Shown here piece by piece: positions 1-8,956 of a stretch of DNA of 64,000 bases. The first letter of the stretch is position 1. The number at the start of each line of letters is the position of its first letter. A program made the position numbers and the translations under genes. Source of the stretch: Marinobacter sp. F4206 (GTDB lineage Bacteria; Pseudomonadota; Gammaproteobacteria; Pseudomonadales; Oleiphilaceae); NCBI RefSeq assembly GCF_019392195.1, contig NZ_JAHXKI010000003.1:310001-374000 (forward strand). The letters are read 5' to 3'. Under the pieces are notes generated by a model. That model had not been told where the DNA came from. It saw only the letters and a list, made by a program, of their open reading frames with translations, and did no database searches.

Positions 1-27
1 CAGCCGTCCGGGGCCGTTCCTTCCTGA

Positions 28-828
28 TTAAACGTAGTCGATGGGGCGCTGGTAGTGCTCCTGCGTCATCAGATCAATCCCGCACTCCATGTTGCTGACC
101 CAGTCCAGGAACCGCTCTACCATCGCCGGCCCTTCGAAACGTTTGCCATGCTGCGGCACAATCATATCCACGTCCATGTCTCTTACCATGTTCGCCCAGA
201 GGCGACAGACCTTTTGTGAGGCGATGTAGCGCCGATGGAAGCCAATCATGCTGGGGATGTGCTTGTCGAAGTCCTTCACCGGCAGGTGGTCGTCCTCGCC
301 ACCGAGTGATGCGCCCAGGTCGCCGGAGAACAGAATCTTTGCGACCGGATCGTAAAACTGGAGGTTGCCGACTGAGTGCATGAAATGGGCTGGCAGGCAC
401 TGCAGGTAGGAATCCCCGAATTTCACATTAGCGCCGGCGTCGGGCACGCTCACAATCCTGTCGTAGACGCTCCCGCTGAGCTGACTGGTGACGTAACCGG
501 ACACAAGGTGAGGCAGGAACCGCGCCCACAGCCTGGAGGTAACAATCTTGGCCCGGGTGTGAACAATCCAGCGGTCAATGGCGCCGATGATGTCCGGGTC
601 CTGGTGCGAGGCAAACACATAATCCATGTCGCGGATGTTCATGTACCGCGAAGCAGCGACGGAAAGGGGGGTGTAGGTGAGATCCCCGCCCGGATCAATC
701 AAGGCTTCATGTTTGCCATCAACGATCAGGAACTGGTTGGACTGTACCCCCTCGCCGGTTACCAGTGAATCGAACATCAGGCACTTGTGGTGCCCGTTAT
801 CAAACAGAACTATCGGCTCTGCTGCCAT
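28..828 (-). CDS. MBL-fold protein with oxygen-binding diiron (ODP-like) domain
   Basis: A 266-residue metallo-beta-lactamase-fold protein of the type found as the diiron domain of flavodiiron proteins, but without a flavodoxin domain. Visible metal-site segments are SHQDPDI (His75, Asp77, Asp79), AHFMHS near residue 147, SGDLGAS and PQHGKRF. The canonical flavodiiron HxExDH motif is altered: Glu is Asp and the last His is Ile. The start at 828 is chosen over a longer frame to 909 because a GGGAG ribosome site lies just upstream. Role is inferred as a redox or oxygen/NO-related hydrolase-fold protein; a plain MBL hydrolase is the alternative. It stands alone, reading away from the SRPBCC gene. 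Confidence 0.75.
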   Translation of the reverse strand: MAAEPIVLFDNGHHKCLMFDSLVTGEGVQSNQFLIVDGKHEALIDPGGDLTYTPLSVAASRYMNIRDMDYVFASHQDPDIIGAIDRWIVHTRAKIVTSRLWARFLPHLVSGYVTSQLSGSVYDRIVSVPDAGANVKFGDSYLQCLPAHFMHSVGNLQFYDPVAKILFSGDLGASLGGEDDHLPVKDFDKHIPSMIGFHRRYIASQKVCRLWANMVRDMDVDMIVPQHGKRFEGPAMVERFLDWVSNMECGIDLMTQEHYQRPIDYV

Positions 829-976
829 GCTTGGTCTCCCGCTGGAAATGGAATATCCGGCCCGATAGCCGGATATTGCAAAGTGCGCGGAGATTACAAA
901 ATTGACCAAATCGAGCTATTGCCTCAGGTCAATTATCTGATATTCATCAAGTAAGGTTTTGTATTGCGTCCGGCCG

Positions 977-1405
977 TCAGGCCAGCTCGGGGACGCGTTT
1001 GATGCCACGGCGAATGCCCTGTTCAAGGGCGGTGCTGACTACTTTTCCGGTAAACGGCACGATATCTTCAAAGCTGATCGTGTAGTGGATGCGGGTATGA
1101 CCTTCGGGGGTATCCTCGAAAAGGATTCGACCGATGTGGTTCCTGATGGGGCTCATGCTGGTGATGGTGTATTCGATCAGCGAATCCGGCTCGAAATTCA
1201 GCACGGTCTCTTTCAGGCCTACCGGCCCGATACCGATCTTGCGGACGGACCCGATACCGTTGGGATCAGCCTGATCGCTGTCTTTGATGCGCTTGACCGG
1301 TGCTCCCAGCAACTTGCCAAAACGATGGTGGTCGGCAAACAGGGCAAATACCTTGCTGCGCGGGACTTCAAATGTTTCTTTGATTTCAATGGTGTATACG
1401 GCCAT
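977..1405 (-). CDS. SRPBCC family (polyketide cyclase/START-like) protein
   Basis: A 142-residue protein that looks like a ligand-binding SRPBCC fold: an N-terminal beta strand with a VPRSKVFALFADHHRFG-type helix, central strands around residues 45-100, and a long C-terminal helix ending GIRRGIKRVPELA. The ATG at 1405 is preferred to an upstream TTG at 1438 because AAGAGTGAG precedes it. Such proteins bind hydrophobic ligands; no substrate can be named from the sequence. It lies between the MBL-fold gene and the AraC regulator, all on the minus strand. Confidence 0.75.
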   Translation of the reverse strand: MAVYTIEIKETFEVPRSKVFALFADHHRFGKLLGAPVKRIKDSDQADPNGIGSVRKIGIGPVGLKETVLNFEPDSLIEYTITSMSPIRNHIGRILFEDTPEGHTRIHYTISFEDIVPFTGKVVSTALEQGIRRGIKRVPELA

Positions 1406-1510
1406 AGGCTCACTCTTCTTATGCGTTATGTCGCTCAAGGGTATCCGTTTAATTTTTCCAACGAAAGTCGCGGTCGTAGACAGATCAGACTCTGGCCCGA
1501 ATCGCCCGGT

Positions 1511-2386
1511 TCAGTGTCGGGCCGTGTGCCGGTAGTCCCGTGGCGATTGCCCCATTACCTTCTTGAATAACCGCGAAAAGTAGTAAGCGTCGTCGTACCC
1601 GAGGCGGCGACTTATGTCGGCAAAACTGAGCCCGGTTGTATCCAGCATCTGGCAAGCCCGCTCCACCTTCAGATGCAGGAAGTGCTGTATGGGAGAGGTG
1701 CCGGTTTGCTGCCGGTAGCGGGTTGCGAAGTGCGCCGGAGACAAGCCGGCCAGATCGGCAAGCTCATCCAGGGCAATGCGCTCATCCAGATGTTCCCGCA
1801 TGTAATTATGAATGGTGTCCAGTTCCGCTTTTTGCTCGTGGCTGGTTTCGTCCGCGTTGAGCGGAACGGCAGCCATCAGCTGGCGCAGACGGTTGGCGGC
1901 GTGGATCAGGCCACGGGCCCGGAAACCGGTCTGCCGCACTGACAGAAGGCCGTTAAAGTCCACCAGCAGGCGGGGCTGGCGGCCCAGGTGCCGAATCCGT
2001 GTGGTGCCGGAAAAGCCCATGTAGTTGCGGAATTCCTCGGCGAGGGGACCGGTGTAGTGGACCCAATGGATTGTCCATGGGTTATCCGGATCCGAGGTAT
2101 AGCGATGGTGGGCGCCGGCCGGTAACAGCAGCAGATCGCCGGGCTCCACTGTGTAGGGTTCGCCCAGCACATTCAGGAACGCCTTGCCCTCAGTGCAGTA
2201 AATCAAAAGATTGTCGCTGTGGTGTTCCCGGTGCATGTGATGTCCCGCGGCTCGGCGATAGTGGCCGAACGCCAGCGGGTACAGGTCCCGGGTCAGTGGG
2301 TGGCTGGAGAGCAGCCGGATAATCGGAGCCGGTACCACATAGCGGACGCTGTCCTCCGGTACCGGCCACTGTGAGGTCTGTGTCAT
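1511..2386 (-). CDS. mmsR: AraC-family transcriptional regulator, MmsR-like
   Basis: A 291-residue regulator with an N-terminal cupin-type effector domain (residues about 25-170, with [17 protein letters not shown] and [11 protein letters not shown] segments) and a C-terminal pair of AraC-type helix-turn-helix motifs (about 190-290, ending [27 protein letters not shown]). It is divergent from mmsA, and MmsR in Pseudomonas is an AraC-family activator of mmsAB, so the name follows from family plus position rather than from a search. It probably senses a valine-pathway intermediate and acts on the intergenic region at 2387-2549. Confidence 0.8.
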   Translation of the reverse strand: MTQTSQWPVPEDSVRYVVPAPIIRLLSSHPLTRDLYPLAFGHYRRAAGHHMHREHHSDNLLIYCTEGKAFLNVLGEPYTVEPGDLLLLPAGAHHRYTSDPDNPWTIHWVHYTGPLAEEFRNYMGFSGTTRIRHLGRQPRLLVDFNGLLSVRQTGFRARGLIHAANRLRQLMAAVPLNADETSHEQKAELDTIHNYMREHLDERIALDELADLAGLSPAHFATRYRQQTGTSPIQHFLHLKVERACQMLDTTGLSFADISRRLGYDDAYYFSRLFKKVMGQSPRDYRHTARH

Positions 2387-2421
2387 TGTCGTTGCCGATG
2401 TTTTTGTCTGTAATCGAAAGA

Positions 2422-2450
2422 TAGTCCATCAAGAGCGAAATTTAGTCAAT
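2422..2450. promoter_or_regulatory. Candidate AraC-type tandem half-sites between mmsR and mmsA
   Basis: TAGTCCAT at 2422-2429 and TAGTCAAT at 2443-2450 repeat with 21 bp between starts, two helical turns, which is the spacing typical of AraC-family operators. They sit in the divergent mmsR-mmsA promoter region. The link to MmsR is inference. Confidence 0.4.
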
Positions 2451-2549
2451 CACCCTCCCGCGAACCCCGTGCTAGTCTTTTTGTATTCGTGGTCGGAACC
2501 CCACCGGTTTCGGCTTACTTCCCTCATAACAACAAACAGGGATTTCGCT

Positions 2550-4040
2550 ATGAAAAATGTACCTCTGTACCTTGCCGGTGAATTCATCCAGAGCCAGACC
2601 CAGGACTGGATCGACGTCACGGACCCCGCCACCAACGAAGTGATCGCCAAGGCTCCGTGCACCACGCACGCAGAAATGGAGCAGGCCATCAAATACGCGG
2701 GTGAAGTATTCAAGACCTGGAAAGAAACACCTGTGTCCGAGCGCGCCCGGGTCATGCTGCGCTACCAGGCACTGCTGAAAGAACATCACGACGACATTGC
2801 CGAAATCCTGTCCCAGGAAACCGGCAAGACCTTTGAAGATGCCAAGGGTGACGTCTGGCGCGGTATCGAGGTGGTCGAGCATGCCGCCAACGTAGCCTCG
2901 CTGATGATGGGCGAAACCGTCGAAAACGTAGCCAGGGGAGTAGACACCCATTCCTGGACCCAGCCGCTGGGCGTGTGTGCGGGTATCACCCCGTTTAACT
3001 TCCCGGCCATGATTCCCCTGTGGATGTTCCCGATGGCGATCGCCTGCGGCAACACTTTCATCCTGAAGCCGTCCGAGCAGGATCCGCTGACGCCGATGCG
3101 TCTGGCTGAGCTGTTTGAAGAAGCCGGTGCCCCGAAAGGTGTGCTGCAGGTCGTTCACGGTGGCAAGGAACAGGTTGATACCCTGCTGACCGATCCGGCC
3201 ATTCGCGCGGTCTCTTTCGTCGGTTCTGTACCGGTTGGCCGTTACATCTATGAGACCGGTACCCGCAACATGAAGCGTGTACAGAGTTTCGCCGGCGCCA
3301 AGAACCACATGGTCATCATGCCGGATGCCGACAAGCAGCAAGTGATCAATGCCCTGGTAGGCGCCTCCGTGGGTGCGGCCGGCCAGCGTTGCATGGCCAT
3401 CTCCGTGGCGGTATTCGTGGGCGAGGCCCAGCAGTGGATTCCGGAACTGAAGGAAGCCATGGCCAAGGTTCGCCCGGGTGCCTGGGACGATTCCGGCGCC
3501 AGCTACGGCCCGATCATCAGCGCCAAGGCCAAGGACCGTGTTGAATCCCTGATTGCGACCGGTGAAGCGCAGGGCGCCAACCTGCTGCTCGATGGCCGCG
3601 GTTGCACCGTTGACGGTCTGCCGGACGGCAACTGGGTAGGCCCGACACTGTTCTCCGGCGTGACCACCGAGATGGACGTCTACAACGAGGAGATTTTTGG
3701 CCCGGTTCTCTGCTGCATGGAAACCGACACCTTGGGTGACGCCATCGAGCTGATCAACAACAGCCCTTACGGCAACGGTACCTCCATCTTTACCGCCTCC
3801 GGTGGCTGCGCCCGTCGCTTCCAGCACGAGATCGACGTAGGCCAGGTGGGTGTGAACGTGCCCATCCCGGTACCCCTGCCGTTCTTCTCGTTTACCGGCT
3901 GGAAGGGCTCCTTCTACGGTGATCAGCACGCATACGGCAAGCAGGCCGTGCGCTTTTACACCGAAACCAAGACGGTTACGTCCCGCTGGTTCTCCAGCGA
4001 GGCGAGCACCGAGGCGAACTTCTCTATCCAGTTGCGTTGA
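2550..4040 (+). CDS. mmsA: CoA-acylating methylmalonate-semialdehyde dehydrogenase
   Basis: A 496-residue aldehyde dehydrogenase that oxidises (methyl)malonate semialdehyde to propionyl-CoA or acetyl-CoA in valine and pyrimidine catabolism, with NAD and CoA. Family marks include [19 protein letters not shown], the [13 protein letters not shown] loop and [11 protein letters not shown] carrying the catalytic Cys281. The length is normal. The ATG at 2550 follows an ACAGGG ribosome site; the frame is open further upstream without one. It is the first gene of the valine cluster, divergent from the AraC regulator, and has its own hairpin terminator downstream, so mmsA can be transcribed at a higher level than the following genes. 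Confidence 0.95.
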   Translation: MKNVPLYLAGEFIQSQTQDWIDVTDPATNEVIAKAPCTTHAEMEQAIKYAGEVFKTWKETPVSERARVMLRYQALLKEHHDDIAEILSQETGKTFEDAKGDVWRGIEVVEHAANVASLMMGETVENVARGVDTHSWTQPLGVCAGITPFNFPAMIPLWMFPMAIACGNTFILKPSEQDPLTPMRLAELFEEAGAPKGVLQVVHGGKEQVDTLLTDPAIRAVSFVGSVPVGRYIYETGTRNMKRVQSFAGAKNHMVIMPDADKQQVINALVGASVGAAGQRCMAISVAVFVGEAQQWIPELKEAMAKVRPGAWDDSGASYGPIISAKAKDRVESLIATGEAQGANLLLDGRGCTVDGLPDGNWVGPTLFSGVTTEMDVYNEEIFGPVLCCMETDTLGDAIELINNSPYGNGTSIFTASGGCARRFQHEIDVGQVGVNVPIPVPLPFFSFTGWKGSFYGDQHAYGKQAVRFYTETKTVTSRWFSSEASTEANFSIQLR

Positions 4041-4063
4041 GTGTGTTGTAGGTGGGGTACGTT

Positions 4064-4093
4064 GGGCCGGAACTTGTTTCCGGCCCCCTTTTT
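4064..4093 (+). terminator. Rho-independent terminator after mmsA
   Basis: GGGCCGGAA at 4064-4072 pairs perfectly with TTCCGGCCC at 4078-4086 and is followed closely by a T tract at 4089-4093. It may be partly read through into the acyl-CoA dehydrogenase gene. Confidence 0.75.
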
Positions 4094-4131
4094 CCCGCCG
4101 CAACCCGACCTCTTAGATCTGGAGTGATTCA

Positions 4132-5298
4132 ATGGACTTTAATCTGACCGAAGACCAGCTGGCGTTCCGTGAGGCCGCACGCGCCTTTGCGGAGAAATCC
4201 ATGGCGCCGCACGCGGCAAAGTGGGACGACGAGCATATCTTCCCGACCGACGTCATGAAGGAAGCCGGCGAAATGGGCTTCATGGGCCTGTATACACCGG
4301 AATCCCTCGGTGGCATGGGCTTGTCCCGTCTCGACACCTCGGTGATTGTCGAGGAGCTGGCCGCAGCCTGCCCGTCCACCGCAGCCTTCATGACCATCCA
4401 CAATATGGCGACCTGGATGGTAGCCAGTTTTGCCTCGGATGATCTGAAGCAGGAAATCGTGCCGAAGCTCGCCAGTGGCGAGTGGTTGGCCTCTTATTGC
4501 CTGACTGAACCCGGTGCCGGTTCTGACGCGGCCAGCTTGCGCACCAAGGCCGTTCGAGACGGTGACAGTTACCTGATTACCGGCAGCAAGGTATTCATTT
4601 CCGGTGCGGGCAGTACCGATATCCTGGTGTTGATGGCCCGAACCGGCGCGCCGGACAGCGGTGCCAAAGGAATTTCGACATTCGTGATTCCCGCCGATGC
4701 CGAGGGCATCACCTACGGCAAGAACGAAGAGAAGATGGGGTGGCGCAGTCAGCCAACCCGTATGATCAGTCTGGAGAACGTGCGCATCCCCGCGTCCAAT
4801 CGTGTGGGCGAAGAGGGCGACGGCTTTGCCATTGCCATGAAAGGCCTGGACGGCGGCCGGCTCAACATCGCCACCTGTTCACTTGGGGGCGCCCAGGCCG
4901 CGCTGCTGCGAGCCCGCAACTACATGCACGAGCGGGAGCAGTTCGGGAAACCCCTGGCCGCGTTCCAGGCCCTGCAGTTCAAACTTGCCGACATGGCGAC
5001 CAATCTGGTGGCGGCCCGCCAGATGGTGCGTTTGGGGGCTTTCAAGCTCGACAGCGCCGACCCCGAGGCAACACTGCACTGTGCCATGGCCAAACGTTTT
5101 GCCACCGATGCCTGCTTCGACGTGGTGAACGAGGCGCTGCAACTGCATGGCGGCTACGGCTACATCCGGGAATACCCGCTGGAACGTTATCTGCGTGATT
5201 TGCGCGTACACCAGATCCTCGAGGGCACCAACGAAATCATGCGCCTGATCGTCGCCCGTCGCCTGCTCGACGATGGCGTGGCGGAAGCGATCCAGTAA
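4132..5298 (+). CDS. Acyl-CoA dehydrogenase (isobutyryl-CoA dehydrogenase-like)
   Basis: A 388-residue FAD-dependent acyl-CoA dehydrogenase with the N-terminal helical domain (FNLTEDQLAFREAARAFA), the flavin-binding segment CLTEPGAGSDAASLRTKA, and the C-terminal domain with QLHGGYGYIREYPLERYLRD and ILEGTNEIMR, where the catalytic Glu lies. By position between mmsA and the hydratase it is best read as the enzyme converting isobutyryl-CoA to methacrylyl-CoA in valine breakdown. A ribosome site GGAGTG precedes the ATG. Substrate assignment is inferred from the neighbours; short branched-chain substrates in general are possible. Confidence 0.9.
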   Translation: MDFNLTEDQLAFREAARAFAEKSMAPHAAKWDDEHIFPTDVMKEAGEMGFMGLYTPESLGGMGLSRLDTSVIVEELAAACPSTAAFMTIHNMATWMVASFASDDLKQEIVPKLASGEWLASYCLTEPGAGSDAASLRTKAVRDGDSYLITGSKVFISGAGSTDILVLMARTGAPDSGAKGISTFVIPADAEGITYGKNEEKMGWRSQPTRMISLENVRIPASNRVGEEGDGFAIAMKGLDGGRLNIATCSLGGAQAALLRARNYMHEREQFGKPLAAFQALQFKLADMATNLVAARQMVRLGAFKLDSADPEATLHCAMAKRFATDACFDVVNEALQLHGGYGYIREYPLERYLRDLRVHQILEGTNEIMRLIVARRLLDDGVAEAIQ

Positions 5299-5337
5299 CG
5301 AATTCAAGAACACCGCAAGGACAACAGGAGAATCATC

Positions 5338-6117
5338 ATGAGCGACCTGATTCAGCTCGAAAAACGCGGACACATTGCGGTACTGACCATCAATAACCCG
5401 CCGGCCAACACCTGGACGGCGGAATCCCTGCCGGCCCTGAGAGAGACCATCCGTGAACTGAACGCGGACCGGAACATCTTCGCACTGGTGGTAACCGGCC
5501 AGGGCGAAAAATTCTTCTCCGCCGGCGCCGACCTGAAAACCTTCGCCGACGGCGACAAGGCCCGGGCCAACGAGATGGCTCAACTGTTCGGTGAGGCGTT
5601 TGCCACACTCAGCGATTTCCGGGGCGTGTCCATTGCTGCGGTGAACGGCTACGCCATGGGCGGCGGTCTGGAATGTGCCATGGCCTGCGACATCCGCATT
5701 GCCGAAGAGCATGCCCAGATGGCCCTGCCGGAAGCCGGTGTGGGCCTGTTGCCCTGTGCCGGTGGCACCCAGAACCTGCCCTGGCTGGTGGGTGAGGGCT
5801 GGGCCAAGCGCATGATCCTGTGTGGGGAGCGCGTCAAGGCAGACAAGGCCCTGCAGATCGGCCTGGTGGAAGAGGTTGTCCCGTCCGGCAAGAGCCTGGA
5901 GAAAGCGCTGGAGCTGGCGGAAATGGCGTGTAAGCAGAGTCCGTCTTCCACCGCCCGCTGCAAAACACTGGTCATGAGTGCCCGTGACGGCCGCAGCCAT
6001 GACGATGGCTGGCGCATGGAGCGCGAACTCTTCGTGGAGCTGTTCTCCACCGAAGACCAGAAGGAAGGCGTCAACGCGTTCCTCGATAAACGTGCACCGG
6101 AATGGAAAAACCGCTGA
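5338..6117 (+). CDS. Enoyl-CoA hydratase
   Basis: A 259-residue crotonase-fold hydratase. The oxyanion-hole segment FFSAGADLK, the GGGLECAMACDIRIA helix with a catalytic Glu, and LPEAGVGLLPCAGGTQ with the second Glu are all present. The likely reaction is hydration of methacrylyl-CoA to 3-hydroxyisobutyryl-CoA. An ACAGGAGAATC ribosome site precedes the ATG, and the next gene starts 34 bp after its stop, consistent with one operon. Confidence 0.9.
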   Translation: MSDLIQLEKRGHIAVLTINNPPANTWTAESLPALRETIRELNADRNIFALVVTGQGEKFFSAGADLKTFADGDKARANEMAQLFGEAFATLSDFRGVSIAAVNGYAMGGGLECAMACDIRIAEEHAQMALPEAGVGLLPCAGGTQNLPWLVGEGWAKRMILCGERVKADKALQIGLVEEVVPSGKSLEKALELAEMACKQSPSSTARCKTLVMSARDGRSHDDGWRMERELFVELFSTEDQKEGVNAFLDKRAPEWKNR

Positions 6118-6151
6118 AACCCGCTGCAGTGCAACGGTTGAAGGAATTGTT

Positions 6152-7225
6152 ATGAGTGACCAACCCATCGTATTTGAAGAGTGGACAACCGGCGATGACG
6201 CGCTGATTGCCGTGGCGCGACTGAACACGCCCAAGGCCCTGAATTCGCTCTCGCTGGAAATGATTCGCCTGCTGACGCCCCAGCTCAAGCGTTGGGCGGA
6301 GGATGACCGCATCCGCGCGGTCTGGCTGGAGGCCGAGGGTGACAAGGCTTTCTGCGCCGGTGGCGACATCGTGGCCCTGTACCGCAGCATGACCGAGCCC
6401 CAGGGCGCCAGTGAAGGCGAAGCGTTCTTCACCGAGGAGTATGAGCTGGATTATCTCATCCACACCTTCCCCAAGCCCATTGTGTGCTGGGGCCATGGCA
6501 TCGTCATGGGCGGTGGTATGGGCATCCTGGAAGGCGCCTCCCACCGTGTGGTGACCGAAGGCTCGAAACTGGCGATGCCTGAAATCACCATTGGTCTGTA
6601 CCCGGATGTTGCGGCGGGTTGGTTCCTGAACCGTACCCCCGGGCGCACGGGGCTGTTCCTTGGGCTGACCGGCGCCCGGATGAACGGCGCCGATGCGGTG
6701 TTCACCGGCCTTGCGGACCGTTTGATCAAGCACGATCTCAAAGCCGGGGTGGTTGATGGGCTCCGCCAACGCAACTGGCTGGGTGAGGATGCCCACGCCG
6801 TCGTTGGCAGTGTTCTGAGGCAGTTTGAGCAGCAAAGCGCCGATGCCATGCCGGAATCGCCCATTCGCACCCACTTTGACGAGATCAACCGGGTCACCGA
6901 CGCGGATTCCCTGGTAGACGTGGTCAACCAGTTGAAAGAGCTGACTGGCGGTGACAGCTGGGTAGCCAAGGCGACCAGGTCCCTGGCATCGGCGTCACCC
7001 ACATCCCTGGCACTGGTGTGGCACCACTTGCACAACTGCAAGCAGGACAGCCTGAGAGAGGTGCTGGACAAGGAATTGGTGCTGTCTCAGAAGTGCCTGA
7101 GCAAGGGTGAGTTCGCCGAGGGTATCCGGGCGCTGTTGATCGATAAGGACCAGCAGCCACGGTGGCGCTATGCCTCCCTGGCGGAAATGGACAGTGCCTG
7201 GATCGACGATTTCTTCAAATCATAG
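6152..7225 (+). CDS. 3-hydroxyisobutyryl-CoA hydrolase
   Basis: A 357-residue crotonase-superfamily thioesterase, longer than a hydratase because of the C-terminal HIBCH extension. Marks are AFCAGGDIVALYRS, GHGIVMGGGMGILEGASHRVVTE and LAMPEITIGLYPDVAAGWFLNR. It releases free 3-hydroxyisobutyrate, the substrate of MmsB encoded next. The start at 6152 (MSDQPIVFEEW) follows AAGGAATTG; the frame is open further upstream but overlaps the hydratase gene. Confidence 0.92.
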   Translation: MSDQPIVFEEWTTGDDALIAVARLNTPKALNSLSLEMIRLLTPQLKRWAEDDRIRAVWLEAEGDKAFCAGGDIVALYRSMTEPQGASEGEAFFTEEYELDYLIHTFPKPIVCWGHGIVMGGGMGILEGASHRVVTEGSKLAMPEITIGLYPDVAAGWFLNRTPGRTGLFLGLTGARMNGADAVFTGLADRLIKHDLKAGVVDGLRQRNWLGEDAHAVVGSVLRQFEQQSADAMPESPIRTHFDEINRVTDADSLVDVVNQLKELTGGDSWVAKATRSLASASPTSLALVWHHLHNCKQDSLREVLDKELVLSQKCLSKGEFAEGIRALLIDKDQQPRWRYASLAEMDSAWIDDFFKS

Positions 7226-7231
7226 CCAAAC

Positions 7232-7251
7232 GGCCACCAGAACCGGTGGCC
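7232..7251 (+). other. Intercistronic hairpin between the hydrolase and mmsB
   Basis: GGCCACC at 7232-7238 pairs with GGTGGCC at 7245-7251 around a 6-base loop. No T tract follows, so it is more likely an mRNA stability or processing hairpin than a terminator. Confidence 0.4.
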
Positions 7252-7285
7252 CACTCAATCGAATAGAACAATAAGGGGAAGAGAT

Positions 7286-8173
7286 ATGGCAACGATTACA
7301 TTTATTGGCCTCGGCAACATGGGTGGTCCCATGGCCGGCAACCTGGTTAAGGCCGGGCACGACGTCACCGTGTTCGACCTGTCGAAAGACGCCGTGCAGG
7401 CGCTGGTCGCCGAAGGCGCGAAGACGGCAGAGACCGCCCATGAAGCCGCGAAGGGCGCGGAATGTGTCATCACCATGCTGCCAGCCGGACAGCACGTGGA
7501 AGCGGTTTACCTCGGCGAAGATGGCCTGCTGGCCAACCTGCCCGAGGGCACCCTGGTGATCGATTCCTCCACCATTGCCCCGGAAACGGCCCGTGGCGTT
7601 GCCGAGGAAGCCACGGCCCGGAATATTCCGTTCCTGGACGCGCCGGTCTCCGGCGGTGTGGGTGGCGCCAAAGCCGGCACCCTGACGTTCATTTGCGGTG
7701 GCGCTGAAGAAACCTTCAGCAAGGCCAAGCCGATTCTGGACGCCATGGGCAAGAACATCTTCCACGCTGGCCCTCACGGTTCCGGTCAGGTTGCCAAGAT
7801 CTGCAACAACATGCTGCTGGCCATCCTGATGGCGGGCACCAGCGAAGCCCTGGCGCTCGGCGTCAAGAACGGGCTGGATCCGGCCGTACTGTCCGAAATC
7901 ATGAAGCAAAGTTCCGGTGGCAACTGGGCCCTGAACGTTTACAACCCGTGGCCGGGTGTGATGGAAGCGGCGCCCGCATCCCGCAATTACGAAGGCGGCT
8001 TTCTGGTCAACCTGATGAACAAGGACCTTGGCCTGGCCTTCGACAACGCGGTGAAGAACCACGCCTCGATTCCAATGGGCTCCCTGGCCCGTAATCTTTT
8101 CGAGATTCACGCGGGGCAGGGCAACGGCACCCTGGACTTCTCAAGCATCCAGCGGTTGTACAAGCCCGAGTGA
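7286..8173 (+). CDS. mmsB: 3-hydroxyisobutyrate dehydrogenase
   Basis: A 295-residue beta-hydroxyacid dehydrogenase that oxidises 3-hydroxyisobutyrate to methylmalonate semialdehyde with NAD. Visible are the Rossmann start FIGLGNMGGPMAGNL, the substrate-binding DAPVSGGVGGAKAGTL and the GSGQVAKICNNMLLA segment with the catalytic Lys. AAGGGGAAGAGAT precedes the ATG. It ends the valine cluster; its product is the substrate of MmsA at the head of the cluster. Confidence 0.94.
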   Translation: MATITFIGLGNMGGPMAGNLVKAGHDVTVFDLSKDAVQALVAEGAKTAETAHEAAKGAECVITMLPAGQHVEAVYLGEDGLLANLPEGTLVIDSSTIAPETARGVAEEATARNIPFLDAPVSGGVGGAKAGTLTFICGGAEETFSKAKPILDAMGKNIFHAGPHGSGQVAKICNNMLLAILMAGTSEALALGVKNGLDPAVLSEIMKQSSGGNWALNVYNPWPGVMEAAPASRNYEGGFLVNLMNKDLGLAFDNAVKNHASIPMGSLARNLFEIHAGQGNGTLDFSSIQRLYKPE

Positions 8174-8180
8174 TAGCCAG

Positions 8181-8203
8181 AGGGCACGGTTCGTTCGTGC
8201 CCT
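8181..8203. terminator. Possible hairpin terminator after mmsB
   Basis: AGGGCACG at 8181-8188 pairs with CGTGCCCT at 8196-8203 between two convergent genes. Only a TTGGTT stretch follows, so termination strength is doubtful. Confidence 0.4.
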
Positions 8204-8241
8204 TGGTTCGGTAGCCTCGGACTGGCAGCGGGTGGCCATTG

Positions 8242-8544
8242 TCACTGACGTTTGCGCGGTTTCCCGAAGAGGGCACGAAGCTCGTCCTTGGCCGCTTCCA
8301 GGCGCTCGCGCTGCTCCGGCGCGAGCTGCTTGCCGGCCCGGTTGATGTAGAACGTCAGCATCGACATCGCGGAGCGGTAAGGGTCTGACTTCCGTCGGGT
8401 GCTGTGCTCCGCTGACTGCTTAAGCGAACGGGCGATCTCCCGGGGATCCTCCAGGGAAAACACCCCGCGCTCAAGATCCAGGGCATCGCTCGATTCCGTG
8501 ACCTTCTGTGACCAGTGTTCCGTGCCCTTCATCGGTTTTGCCAT
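8242..8544 (-). CDS. DUF3175 family protein
   Basis: A 100-residue basic protein with the block WSQKVTESSDALDLERGVF followed by RSTRRK-like and PYRSAMSMLTFYINRAGK segments that I recognise as the DUF3175 family; function unknown. The start at 8544 shares bases with the stop of the upstream gene (TGATG), a translational coupling that decides this start over a longer frame to 8595. No signal peptide or membrane segment. Confidence 0.75.
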   Translation of the reverse strand: MAKPMKGTEHWSQKVTESSDALDLERGVFSLEDPREIARSLKQSAEHSTRRKSDPYRSAMSMLTFYINRAGKQLAPEQRERLEAAKDELRALFGKPRKRQ

Positions 8545-8873
8545 CAGGAGTTTGGCAGGCACACCCGCTTGCTCTGGCTGGTGAGCCGGTTCCATTTTGG
8601 TTCATTGTTATTGCGCGTCTTGCGCAGGTAGGCGCTCACGTCCTCAAAGTGGGTTTCGGTGGCGCCCAGTTTTCTCGCTTCCTTGCGGTGCCGGTTGGAC
8701 AGCATCGTCAATGCCTGCTGCTGATCGCCGTTTTCATCCAGCATTTCGCTGATCATCGACAGGTGGGAGGCGCAGAAGATATGCATGTTGCGCTTGTCGT
8801 AGTCGATCTCCTCTGACCAGCCATTAAGGCTGACCAAAGCCAGAACAGCCGCAAGACCTGCTACTTTTTTCAT
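8544..8873 (-). CDS. Small exported protein of unknown function
   Basis: A 109-residue protein beginning with a Sec-type signal peptide (MKKVAGLAAVLALVSLNGWSEE, cleavage likely near residue 20) followed by a mostly helical, charged domain with two cysteines (in FCASH and RVCLPNS). Predicted periplasmic. It is translationally coupled to the DUF3175 gene. No family recognised. Confidence 0.65.
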   Translation of the reverse strand: MKKVAGLAAVLALVSLNGWSEEIDYDKRNMHIFCASHLSMISEMLDENGDQQQALTMLSNRHRKEARKLGATETHFEDVSAYLRKTRNNNEPKWNRLTSQSKRVCLPNS

Positions 8874-8885
8874 GGGGATATTGTC

Positions 8886-8954
8886 CTATGCCTGTGTGTC
8901 TGACCACACAGCATACTCATTGCCATTGGGCTCTGTGAAATGCGACAGAACATG
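8886..8954 (-). pseudogene. C-terminal remnant of a VOC/glyoxalase-family gene
   Basis: The minus-strand frame ending at a TAG at 8888-8886 reads HFTEPNGNEYAVWSDTQA. This matches closely the end of the intact VOC gene at 10882-11241 (HFSDPNGNEYAVWSELEA). Only about 20 codons remain, with no start, between the amidohydrolase gene and the small exported protein gene. Confidence 0.6.
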
Positions 8955-8956
8955 CC

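Noticed and set aside
2472..4103. A 543-codon open frame on the minus strand opposite mmsA
   Set aside because: It is the mirror of a highly conserved mmsA gene, has no ribosome site and its translation is His/Gly/Arg-rich without family motifs; long antisense frames are common in GC-rich genes.
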